From: CAIZGX01 sp044354975
GTDB taxonomy: Bacteria; Bacteroidota; Bacteroidia; Flavobacteriales_D; Sanyastnellaceae
NCBI GenBank assembly: GCA_044354975.1
Contig: JBIKZA010000018.1
Coordinates: forward strand, 1 to 38,211
DNA length: 38,211 nucleotides
Reading direction: 5' to 3'
Position 1 is the stretch's first letter. Every line of letters starts with the position of its first letter. This document shows positions 8,080 through 15,449 of this stretch, piece after piece. The notes below the pieces were generated by a model that was not told the DNA's origin, did not search any database, and saw nothing but the letters and a program-made list of their open reading frames with translations. The translations under genes were made by a program, and so were the position numbers.

Positions 8080-9737
8080 TAAACGTGCAGCATTAATTCT
8101 TTGGCGGTTTGAAGCGCTGCTTCACCTGCCTGATCTCCGCCTAACATATGCGCCAACTCCATTTCGCGTTCCGAAAGATTCAACTCCTGCAAATCGCTCA
8201 CTGTAGTCTCGCCTTCTACACGTTTCGTAACCCTAAAATGCTGATGGGCCTTAGATGCAATTTGTGGCAAATGGGTAATGACAAGCAATTGCGCGGAAGT
8301 CGACATTTCTCGCAGTAACGAGGCAATTCGATTACCCGTTTCTCCGCCAACACCCTGATCAATTTCATCGAGAATAAGCACGGGCATTTCATTCAAATGT
8401 GATGTTGCCGCCTTAATGGCTAACATGACACGCGAAATTTCTCCGCCCGAAGCAACCGCTTTAATATCTTCAAAAGGCTGCCCTTTGTTTGCTGAAAAAG
8501 CAAATCGTAAATTCTCGGCACCGTATAAGTGAAGTTCAGGAGTCCCTGTAACTTCAATTTGAAATTGCGCATGAGTCAAATTCAATTTATGCAACGAAGA
8601 AGAAATTGCTTTTTCCGCTTCCTTCACTCCTTTCATGCGCAAGCGCGACAATTTCGTCGCGAACTCTTTGCACTGATTTTCCAATTGCAAAACTTCTACT
8701 TCTTTATGTTGAATGGACGACTCTAAAGCTTCTGTCAATTGCGCGTCTTGTTCAAGCTTTAATTTCAGAGCACTCAATTCTTCAATACTATTCACGTTAT
8801 GTTTTCTGAACATCTTGAACACAAAATTCAAACGCTCTTCAATAAAAGAAGCGCGTTCAGGATCCAGAATAACGGAATCCGAGAACTTCTGTAAGTCAAT
8901 ATCTACCTCACGAAGCTCGGCAATAACCGATTCCAATTGAGCCGAAAATTGTTCCAACTTCGGATGTCCGCCTTCCCACTTAATCAATTGCTGCTTCGCT
9001 ATTTTTAATTGCTGAAGGATATTGCTATCACCCTCGTTCAACAAATTCGTAACGGTGTGTAACGATTCTAAAAGCTCGCCAGAGTTCTGTTGAAGATTCA
9101 ATTCACCTTCCATTTCAGGCACATCAAAGGAACTGAAATCCTCGAGTGCCAATTCATTCAATTGAAATAAGCGATAGTCTTCCGTTGCCTTTTCATTATT
9201 TAATTGAAGTCGAAGTTGCTCCAACTCATTCTGAATCTCACGCCATCTTAAAAAGTTTGAACGATAGGTATTCCATACCTCTTTCGATTTTGAAAACGCA
9301 TCAACCATTTCATATCGAAACGCTTTGCGGAACAAAAGTGCATTTTCGTGTTGTGAATGTAAATCAACGAGCTGCTCTGTGAAGTTCTTCAATATTGCTA
9401 ATGCAACAGGAGTATCGTTAATAAATGCTCTGCTCTTTCCTTTGCTATTTACTTCTCTTCGAACAACTGTTTCTTCCGAAAAGTCTAAATCATTTTCTTG
9501 AAAAAATGAATCGAACCGATCTTTCGAAATCGCAAACAAAGCTTCAACCGTGCATTTGTCTTGTCCAACACGAATACTTTTTACATCAGAACGATCGCCC
9601 AGAAGCAAAGCAAATGCGTCTAACAAAATCGACTTTCCACTTCCCGTTTCACCCGTTATGGCTACAAAACCTTTATTGAAGTTTACGTGCAGCGATTCAA
9701 TGAGAACATAATTCCGAATATGAAGCGATTTTAGCAT
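8079..9737 (-). CDS. recN: DNA repair protein RecN
   Basis: SMC-like ATPase in double-strand-break repair. The 552 residues show Walker A GETGSGKS at residues 29-36, a long heptad-rich central region, the ABC signature ASGGEISRVMLA, and Walker B LILDEIDQGVGGETG. Architecture and length match RecN. It lies 48 bases after the DUF4835 gene and overlaps truB. A TAAATTCG string at 9742-9749, directly before the ATG, could be a -7 element giving a nearly leaderless transcript. A LexA-type operator was not recognised. Confidence 0.96.
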   Translation of the reverse strand: MLKSLHIRNYVLIESLHVNFNKGFVAITGETGSGKSILLDAFALLLGDRSDVKSIRVGQDKCTVEALFAISKDRFDSFFQENDLDFSEETVVRREVNSKGKSRAFINDTPVALAILKNFTEQLVDLHSQHENALLFRKAFRYEMVDAFSKSKEVWNTYRSNFLRWREIQNELEQLRLQLNNEKATEDYRLFQLNELALEDFSSFDVPEMEGELNLQQNSGELLESLHTVTNLLNEGDSNILQQLKIAKQQLIKWEGGHPKLEQFSAQLESVIAELREVDIDLQKFSDSVILDPERASFIEERLNFVFKMFRKHNVNSIEELSALKLKLEQDAQLTEALESSIQHKEVEVLQLENQCKEFATKLSRLRMKGVKEAEKAISSSLHKLNLTHAQFQIEVTGTPELHLYGAENLRFAFSANKGQPFEDIKAVASGGEISRVMLAIKAATSHLNEMPVLILDEIDQGVGGETGNRIASLLREMSTSAQLLVITHLPQIASKAHQHFRVTKRVEGETTVSDLQELNLSEREMELAHMLGGDQAGEAALQTAKELMLHV

Positions 9738-9785
9738 AAAGCGAATTTACAGCTAGGCATTATTTAATAACGAAAAAAGTTATGC

Positions 9786-10688
9786 CTATTTCTGTAAAAT
9801 ACGATCGTATTTCGCAATGTTACCTGGATCTAGACGCTTACATAATTCCGCTATCGGCGTTTTTTGTTCATCGGGTAAAGGCTTGAATATATTCACAATT
9901 TCATCGGCCTTCGCATAATAAAAGACCTGCATATTGTATGATGATGGCTTAATTTTATGAATGTTATTCAGACCGTTCAGCGCATCAATAATATTATTCG
10001 TGGCGGTCGCTCGTTCAGTGTACATTTTATCAAGACCTTGACGATGGTAGTTGTAATTCGCTTCGCGAAGTGGACTAAATGTTTCCGTGAGAATGTTTTC
10101 AATTAACCAATATCTGTTTTGTTGTCCCTTTTCTCCACTGGCCCGCCATCCTGATTCCGGGGCATTCTGCGCATTTGTAACAATTGTCTGGCAAATCAAG
10201 AAATTATCCGTTCCCCCTTCCAATGAAAATGAATCGTAATCACTTGCGATAATATAAAGAGCATAGAATGCTAAAACACTGCTTAGGTTATCTCTGTGTT
10301 GATCGGGTGACCATTGCAATTGCGTATTTTCCTGAAACTGAAAAGTTAAATTTCTATCGTTGATTGAAACAAGCGGCGTTTTGTAATCAGTATTATAAAC
10401 CGGTCTACTTGAACCAATTTGAATGGTACCCTCGAAATCGCGCTGGCTGTTTTGTTTTTCAATAGTAATTTGAATCGTACACGGTATGCGCTCATCTTGC
10501 TGCCATTGGTCTTTCGACCATTTCCTTCCATTTAAAAACTCTTCAATGGCTCGCTCCATCGTTTGAAAAACTTCCGGACCGGAAATCATAATTCTTGGAG
10601 GAATAATCTTCACGTCGCAATTTAATTCTTGCGCTAACGCATGAAACGAAATGAAAAATAAAATCAGATATATTATACTTTTCTTCAT
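9786..10688 (-). CDS. DUF4835 family exported protein
   Basis: Protein of unknown function, 300 residues, with a clear signal peptide ending near FHALAQ-ELNC. The mature start ELNCDVKI, the PRIMISGPEVFQTMERAI segment, and the TNFLICQTIV-containing middle fit the DUF4835 family, found in Bacteroidota beside coaBC and recN as here. Its ATG overlaps the coaBC stop by four bases. The conserved place between a coenzyme A gene and a repair gene does not reveal a role; the signal peptide suggests a periplasmic or outer-membrane location. Confidence 0.88.
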   Translation of the reverse strand: MKKSIIYLILFFISFHALAQELNCDVKIIPPRIMISGPEVFQTMERAIEEFLNGRKWSKDQWQQDERIPCTIQITIEKQNSQRDFEGTIQIGSSRPVYNTDYKTPLVSINDRNLTFQFQENTQLQWSPDQHRDNLSSVLAFYALYIIASDYDSFSLEGGTDNFLICQTIVTNAQNAPESGWRASGEKGQQNRYWLIENILTETFSPLREANYNYHRQGLDKMYTERATATNNIIDALNGLNNIHKIKPSSYNMQVFYYAKADEIVNIFKPLPDEQKTPIAELCKRLDPGNIAKYDRILQK

Positions 10689-11884
10689 TGAAAAAGGTCG
10701 GCTATTTCATTGGAAATAATTTGAGCTATTTCCGTTTTCGATTTTAAAGATATTTCTTTTTTACTTCCGTTGGAATGAAAAAGAGTAATGGCATTGTTGT
10801 CTGAACCAAAATACACCCCTTCAGTTCGGAGTGAATTCAAGATTAAAAGATCTGCGTTCTTTCGATTCATTTTAGCAATTGCGTGTGCCTCTTCGTTTTC
10901 TGTTTCTAAGGCAAAACAAATCAATTTTTGATTTTGATTTTTTATTTTACCCAATGAAGCTGCTATGTCCTCTGTTTCTTCCAAGCGCAGCTCTAACGGA
11001 GAGTCTTTCTTTTTTATTTTCTCAGTGCTAACATTTAAAGGACGATAATCTGCGACCGCAGCGGCCAATACCGCAAAGTCCGAATGTTGAAATTCTCGCG
11101 TGCAGGCTTCATACATTTCACGAGCACTCTCAATGCGAATAATTTTTATTCCATCTGGAATATTTTCGTGCACGGGTCCTAACACCAAGGTTACATTGGC
11201 TCCTAGCGCGCGTAATGCTTGCGCTATGGCAATGCCCATTTTTCCGCTTGAACGATTCCCGATAAATCGAACAGGATCTATTGCCTCGTAGGTTGGGCCA
11301 GCATTTACTAGCGCGCTCTTTCCTTTCAAAGGTTGATTCGGATTGAAATGAGAAATCACTACACCAAGAATTTCCTCGGGTTCCGAGAGCCTTCCCTTTC
11401 CAATTAATCCACTGGCTAACTCTCCGTATCCGGGGGCAAGAACAGTGCAACCCATTGCTTCAATTCGTTTCAAATTGTCCTGTGTGCCCAAGTGTTCCAT
11501 CATGTCGTGATCCATTGCTGGTGCAAAAAATAATGGACACTGCGCGCTCATGAGTACAGCAAGTAAATACGAATCGCACATACCCGTAGCGTATTTCGCC
11601 AGCGTGTTCGCGGTGCAGGGCGCAACCAGAATAAGATCAGCCCAAAGCGCCATTTCTACATGATTGTTCCAAACACCGTTCAAATTACTCTCTGTAAAAT
11701 CAGAACAAACCGGGTGCTTAGAAAGAGTGCTGAAGGAGAGGGGTTGAATGAATTCATGTGCCGATTTACTCATGATAACTTTGACGTCGGCGCCTTCTTT
11801 CACAAGAAGTCGCAACAAGAACAGAGACTTGTAGGCACTAATGGAACCTGTAACGGCGAGTACTATTTTTTTTCCTTTCAACAC
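10685..11884 (-). CDS. coaBC: Bifunctional phosphopantothenoylcysteine decarboxylase/phosphopantothenate-cysteine ligase
   Basis: Makes 4'-phosphopantetheine for coenzyme A. Of the 399 residues, the N-terminal half is the flavoprotein CoaC (VTGSISAYKS at 11-20, active-site His75 in NHVEMALWAD, then APCTANTLAKYA and PAMDHDMM). The C-terminal half is CoaB (GPTYEAIDPVRFIGNRSSGK and AAVADYRP). The start codon is GTG; an adjacent TTG is in frame. It begins only 14 bases after the T run of the rpoZ terminator, leaving little room for a separate promoter. First gene of coaBC-DUF4835-recN-truB-queA. Confidence 0.95.
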   Translation of the reverse strand: MLKGKKIVLAVTGSISAYKSLFLLRLLVKEGADVKVIMSKSAHEFIQPLSFSTLSKHPVCSDFTESNLNGVWNNHVEMALWADLILVAPCTANTLAKYATGMCDSYLLAVLMSAQCPLFFAPAMDHDMMEHLGTQDNLKRIEAMGCTVLAPGYGELASGLIGKGRLSEPEEILGVVISHFNPNQPLKGKSALVNAGPTYEAIDPVRFIGNRSSGKMGIAIAQALRALGANVTLVLGPVHENIPDGIKIIRIESAREMYEACTREFQHSDFAVLAAAVADYRPLNVSTEKIKKKDSPLELRLEETEDIAASLGKIKNQNQKLICFALETENEEAHAIAKMNRKNADLLILNSLRTEGVYFGSDNNAITLFHSNGSKKEISLKSKTEIAQIISNEIADLFQ

Positions 11885-11902
11885 GAGGTAAACCTAATAA
11901 AA

Positions 11903-11924
11903 AAACCCCGAAAATTCGGGGTTT
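11903..11924 (-). terminator. Intrinsic terminator between rpoZ and coaBC
   Basis: The perfect arms AAACCCCG (11903-11910) and CGGGGTTT (11917-11924) enclose a short AAAATT loop. On the minus strand the stem runs into seven T (11905-11899). It lies 19 bases after the rpoZ stop and 18 bases before the coaBC start codon, so it ends bamD-rpoZ transcripts or attenuates read-through into coaBC. Confidence 0.85.
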
Positions 11925-11943
11925 CAAAGAATTCAATTCAATA

Positions 11944-12276
11944 TTATTTCTCTTCTTCTTCTGGATAACGGAAAAATATTGCTCCTTCCTCCAGTTCTTG
12001 AATAGCTATGCTGTGAGCCTTTGGCAATCTTTCGTAGTAGCGTGAAATTTCAATTTGCTCGCGGTTTTCGAAAACCTCTTCCAAATTGTCTTGGTTGCTG
12101 CCAAATTCTTCAAGCTTTTGGGTCAACTCTTCTTTTATTTCACGAGCAATTTGATAAGTACGTTTGTTCAAAAGAACACAAGTTTCAAATAAGTTTCCTT
12201 CTACTTTCTCGTACAACTCATTCGTGTTACGCGTAATGGTTGTTTTAGCTGCCGTTGAGGCTTTATAATTGCTCAT
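11944..12276 (-). CDS. rpoZ: DNA-directed RNA polymerase subunit omega (Bacteroidota type)
   Basis: Small RNA polymerase subunit that helps assemble beta-prime. The 110-residue protein has the NLFETCVLLNKRTYQIAREI segment, which matches the omega/Rpb6 core, followed by an acidic C-terminal half ending EEEEK. It is only distantly similar to proteobacterial omega, as is usual in this phylum. Its place directly after bamD (7 bases) and before coaBC supports the call, because this order recurs in Bacteroidota genomes. A strong terminator follows. Confidence 0.87.
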   Translation of the reverse strand: MSNYKASTAAKTTITRNTNELYEKVEGNLFETCVLLNKRTYQIAREIKEELTQKLEEFGSNQDNLEEVFENREQIEISRYYERLPKAHSIAIQELEEGAIFFRYPEEEEK

Positions 12277-12283
12277 AATAATT

Positions 12284-13084
12284 CTATTTTGTCGTTAATT
12301 TCGTTACCATTTTATCACTCTTTAGATAGAAATCTTCAGCACTATCTAGAAAGAGACTTTTTGGAAAAGCGGATACAAATGTAATATAAGATTCCATTGT
12401 TTCTCTATAACGCTCCAATTTCTTTGTATCAATACTGCCTTCAGCCAACAAATATTTGCTTTCGATGATCAAAAGCATCGCTTGTTCTCTGAATTTCGAT
12501 TGTGGGTATTTCTTTAAGAATTCTTGCAGACTGCTTGATGCCGCTTTGTATTTCATGGTTTGAACATACAATTCTGCCACTTCAAAATCCTTTTTTTCAA
12601 TTTTGAAATTGAGATCACTAATCATGTGGTTTGCAGAATCTCGCAAAGCGCTATTCGGATATTGATCCAAGAAATACTGCAATTCGTCCACTGCGGTCTT
12701 CGAATCTGTCTGGTCTAAGGTGTATGATGGGGATAGGTTGTAGCTACAAATCGCCGCCATGAATAAACACTCTTCAGCCCTTGTGCTTGAAGAAAAGGAC
12801 TTTGCATAGGACTTAAAATAATAATTGCCCATGTAATAGTCCTTCAGACAATAATGCGTCTTGGCAAAATAATAATAAACCTCTTCAGACTGTTGAGTTC
12901 CGCGTGTTAAACCTATTAGCTCTTCCAACATGGGTAAAGCCTTGAAACACTCACCTTCTTCGTAATACTTTTTGGCATTAGCCATTTTCTTTGTAGGGTC
13001 AGTCTCTTTCAAGGCCTTGCTGTACTCAGTACAACCTGAAACTGCGATTGCTAACGCGAATAAGAGGATGATAGATCTTTTCAT
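12284..13084 (-). CDS. bamD: Outer membrane assembly lipoprotein BamD
   Basis: Periplasmic-face lipoprotein of the BAM complex that folds outer-membrane beta-barrels. The 266 residues start with a lipoprotein signal and lipobox AVSGC (lipidated Cys18). TPR-like helical repeats follow, with segments such as AKKYYEEGECFKALPMLEEL, YYYFAKTHYCLKDYYMGNYYF, and FLDQYPNSALRDSA, typical of the BamD/YfiO family. It heads a unit with rpoZ 7 bases downstream. A promoter-like element lies almost against the ATG. Confidence 0.92.
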   Translation of the reverse strand: MKRSIILLFALAIAVSGCTEYSKALKETDPTKKMANAKKYYEEGECFKALPMLEELIGLTRGTQQSEEVYYYFAKTHYCLKDYYMGNYYFKSYAKSFSSSTRAEECLFMAAICSYNLSPSYTLDQTDSKTAVDELQYFLDQYPNSALRDSANHMISDLNFKIEKKDFEVAELYVQTMKYKAASSSLQEFLKKYPQSKFREQAMLLIIESKYLLAEGSIDTKKLERYRETMESYITFVSAFPKSLFLDSAEDFYLKSDKMVTKLTTK

Positions 13085-13092
13085 TTCCAGCG

Positions 13093-13125
13093 CAAAAATA
13101 GGGTTTTGCGGTCAAGTAACGGCAA
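13093..13125 (-). promoter_or_regulatory. bamD promoter with -7 box near the start codon
   Basis: On the minus strand TTG (13125-13123), a 22-base spacer, then TATTTTTG (13100-13093), a full match to TAnnTTTG. The -7 box ends only 8 bases before the bamD ATG, so the leader would be a few bases or none. An inverted repeat CGCAAAA-N6-TTTTGCG (13091-13110) overlaps the -7 box. Confidence 0.55.
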
Positions 13126-13187
13126 AAGAATCACAATCGTCTGTTCACAAGATGATAATTCATAGGTCACATTAGAAAATTCCTCAT

Positions 13188-13195
13188 TATTTTTG
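13188..13195 (+). promoter_or_regulatory. Putative -7 element upstream of the alpha-oxoamine synthase gene
   Basis: TATTTTTG is a complete match to TAnnTTTG, 20 bases before the GTG start at 13216. No TTG lies at the expected 17-23 base distance upstream, so the promoter call rests on the -7 box and its position only. Confidence 0.4.
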
Positions 13196-13215
13196 TAGTT
13201 CTAAAAAAATTACGC

Positions 13216-14460
13216 GTGGATATATTCGAAAAAATCAAGAACAACAGAGGACCCCTTGGTCAGCACTCTAAAGAGTCTCATGGCTATTTTACTTTCCCTA
13301 AACTAGAAGGTGACATTGGCGCGCACATGACATTCCGTGGGAAACCAGTATTGACTTGGAGTTTAAACAACTACCTTGGTTTAGCGAATCACCCTGATGT
13401 TCGTAAGGCAGACGCAGACGCAGCTGCAGAATGGGGAATGGCTTATCCAATGGGTGCACGAATGATGTCTGGACAGACCAAATATCACGAGCAACTCGAG
13501 CAAGAACTTGCTGCATTCATGCACAAAGAAGACGCTTTCTTGTTGAACTTCGGCTACCAAGGTTGTATGTCGGCAATTGAAGCCTTAGTAGGAAGACACG
13601 ATGTAATTGTATATGATAGTGAGAGCCATGCGTGCATGGTAGACGGTGTTCGTTTGCACCAAGGGAAGCGTTTTGTTTTCCAGCACAACGACATGGTTAG
13701 TTTCGAAAAAATGTTACACCAAGCGAAGCGCTTAACCGATCAGACGGGTGGTGGAATCTTGGTTATGACTGAAGGCGTTTTCGGAATGGCTGGTGATCAA
13801 GGCAAATTGAAAGAAATTGCTGAGTTCAAAAAAGTTATTCCTTTCCGTTTATTCGTTGACGATGCGCACGGATTCGGTTCAATTGGCAAAGACGGACGTG
13901 GTGCTGGAGATTTCCAAGGAGTGCAAGATCAGATTGATGTTTACTTCGGAACATTTGCGAAAGCAATGGCTACGATAGGAGCTTTCGTGGTATCTGAAGC
14001 GCATGTCATTGAGTTCTTACGTTACAACATGCGTTCTCAAACATTTGCGAAGGCACTTCCAATGCCTATCGTAATTGGCGCTTTGAAGCGTTTAGATATG
14101 ATTCGCACAATGCCAGAACTACAAGACAACTTGTGGAATGTTGCCCGTGCTTTACAAAGCGGTTTGAAAGAGGCTGGATTCGATATCGGGCACACCAACA
14201 GTGTGGTTACCCCCGTGTTTTTAAAAGGAACTCTGGGTGAAGCCACCAACGTAACCGTTGAGCTTCGTGAAACATACGGTATCTTCTGCTCCATTGTAGT
14301 TTATCCGGTTGTTCCAAAAGACGTGATCATGTTACGTTTAATCCCAACAACCGTTCACACCTTAGAAGACGTTCGTTTCACCATTGAGTGCTTCTCTAAA
14401 GTTCGTGAGAAACTCGAAGCGGGAGAATACAAAGCCGAGAAGATTGCTTCTTGGGGATAA
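13216..14460 (+). CDS. Alpha-oxoamine synthase, serine palmitoyltransferase-like
   Basis: PLP enzyme that condenses an amino acid with an acyl thioester. In Bacteroidota such proteins start sphingolipid synthesis (serine plus palmitoyl-CoA/ACP) or sulfonolipid synthesis (cysteate). The 414 residues show the family marks: DSESHAC with the ring-stacking His138, TEGVFGMAGDQG, FVDDAHGFGSIG (Asp215, His218), and the Schiff-base Lys249 in YFGTFAKAMATIGAF. The start codon is GTG; MDIFEKIKNNRGPLGQ fits the family N-terminus. It is transcribed alone and closed by a UUCG-loop terminator. Alternatives are 2-amino-3-ketobutyrate CoA ligase or AONS; with no biotin or threonine genes nearby, lipid synthesis is the preferred inference. 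Confidence 0.82.
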   Translation: MDIFEKIKNNRGPLGQHSKESHGYFTFPKLEGDIGAHMTFRGKPVLTWSLNNYLGLANHPDVRKADADAAAEWGMAYPMGARMMSGQTKYHEQLEQELAAFMHKEDAFLLNFGYQGCMSAIEALVGRHDVIVYDSESHACMVDGVRLHQGKRFVFQHNDMVSFEKMLHQAKRLTDQTGGGILVMTEGVFGMAGDQGKLKEIAEFKKVIPFRLFVDDAHGFGSIGKDGRGAGDFQGVQDQIDVYFGTFAKAMATIGAFVVSEAHVIEFLRYNMRSQTFAKALPMPIVIGALKRLDMIRTMPELQDNLWNVARALQSGLKEAGFDIGHTNSVVTPVFLKGTLGEATNVTVELRETYGIFCSIVVYPVVPKDVIMLRLIPTTVHTLEDVRFTIECFSKVREKLEAGEYKAEKIASWG

Positions 14461-14486
14461 GAGTAATTCCGAATATATATTTATTA

Positions 14487-14512
14487 AAATTGGCTTCTTC
14501 GGAAGCCAATTT
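14487..14512 (+). terminator. Intrinsic terminator with TTCG loop
   Basis: The perfect 11-base arms AAATTGGCTTC (14487-14497) and GAAGCCAATTT (14502-14512) enclose TTCG, a very stable tetraloop, followed by GTTTT. It lies 26 bases after the preceding stop codon and ends the oxoamine synthase transcript. Confidence 0.88.
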
Positions 14513-14542
14513 GTTTTAAGGAACTCTCATTATATTTAACGC

Positions 14543-15385
14543 ATGAAAAAATTCTATCATTTAACTTTCACATTGGGTACCGCTGGGATGTTATTCTTTG
14601 CAGGCATAGAATCCGATAATGGAAAGGCGGGGGCAACAGGCTCTCCAGGTGAGCAAACCTGCAGCCAATCCAATTGCCACACAGGAACCGCAAACAACTC
14701 CATGGGAGGATCGGTAGCACTTACTTCCTCCGACCTTGTAAATTGGGAGTACACGCCTGGACAAACCTACACGCTTACCGCAACAGTGACTCAACAAGGC
14801 AGGTCGTTATTTGGTGTTGGCCTAGAGGCGTTGCTTCCTTCCGGAGCAAACGCTGGGACTCTTACTCCTGGTGTAGGAACGACCATAAAAACCGCAACAG
14901 TCATGGGGAATTCAAGAAACAACATTGTTCACAATTCAAATGCGGGTGCCACGGCTAACGCCCATTCATTCACGTTTACCTGGACAGCCCCAGCAACCGA
15001 TGTTGGCCCAATAACCATGTATTTCGCAGGCAATGCTACGAATAACAACGGTGCAAAAACTGGAGATTATATTTACAACGCTTCTCAAGTTGTTACCCCA
15101 GCAGGTGTTGGTATTTCTGAACAAGAGAATTCACCCTTCACTTTTTCGTTTTATCCAAATCCAACAACAGAAAACATTACGGTGAACTATTCATTGGAAG
15201 AATCTGCGAAGGTTCAATATGTCATTTATGATTTAACTGGAAAGAAAGTTCAAACTGAAGCTGCTACTCGATTCCCTGGTGCACAGCAACAAAGCATTGA
15301 TGTAAACAGCCTTCAGGCTGGAACATACTTGCTAAGTTTGAATGTAAACGGAAGCGTTATCACCAAGAGATTCGTGAAGAAATAA
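14543..15385 (+). CDS. T9SS-sorted Reeler-like (choice-of-anchor V) protein with a CX4CH motif
   Basis: Exported protein of 280 residues. After a signal peptide (about residues 1-21) comes TGSPGEQTCSQSNCHTG, with Cys40, Cys45 and His46. In related proteins this place often holds CxxCH, a haem c motif. Here there are four residues between the cysteines. A beta-rich Reeler-like domain follows (about 55-185). Residues ~200-280 form a type A T9SS sorting domain: FYPNPTTENITVNYSL, YDLTGKKVQ, LQAGTYLLSLNVNG, and ITKRFVKK at the end. The protein should reach the cell surface through the type 9 system. Function is unknown; haem binding is only a hypothesis. It stands alone between two terminators. 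Confidence 0.85.
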   Translation: MKKFYHLTFTLGTAGMLFFAGIESDNGKAGATGSPGEQTCSQSNCHTGTANNSMGGSVALTSSDLVNWEYTPGQTYTLTATVTQQGRSLFGVGLEALLPSGANAGTLTPGVGTTIKTATVMGNSRNNIVHNSNAGATANAHSFTFTWTAPATDVGPITMYFAGNATNNNGAKTGDYIYNASQVVTPAGVGISEQENSPFTFSFYPNPTTENITVNYSLEESAKVQYVIYDLTGKKVQTEAATRFPGAQQQSIDVNSLQAGTYLLSLNVNGSVITKRFVKK

Positions 15386-15405
15386 TTGCTTTTTCAAAGC
15401 ATAAA

Positions 15406-15431
15406 AAAAGAGCACCAATCGGTGCTCTTTT
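15406..15431. terminator. Bidirectional terminator between the T9SS gene and pdhC
   Basis: The perfect arms AAAAGAGCACC (15406-15416) and GGTGCTCTTTT (15421-15431) enclose AATC. The A-rich left flank gives a T run on the minus strand and the right arm ends in T on the plus strand, so one hairpin can serve both converging genes, whose stops lie 20 bases to the left and 18 bases to the right. Confidence 0.88.
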
Positions 15432-15449
15432 CATTTTCTATAATTTCAA

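Noticed and set aside
9755..9787. Interrupted inverted repeat between the DUF4835 gene and recN (AGGC...GCCT with inner ATAAC/GTTAT)
   Set aside because: The internal loop is strongly asymmetric and no T tract follows, so it is unlikely to terminate transcription.
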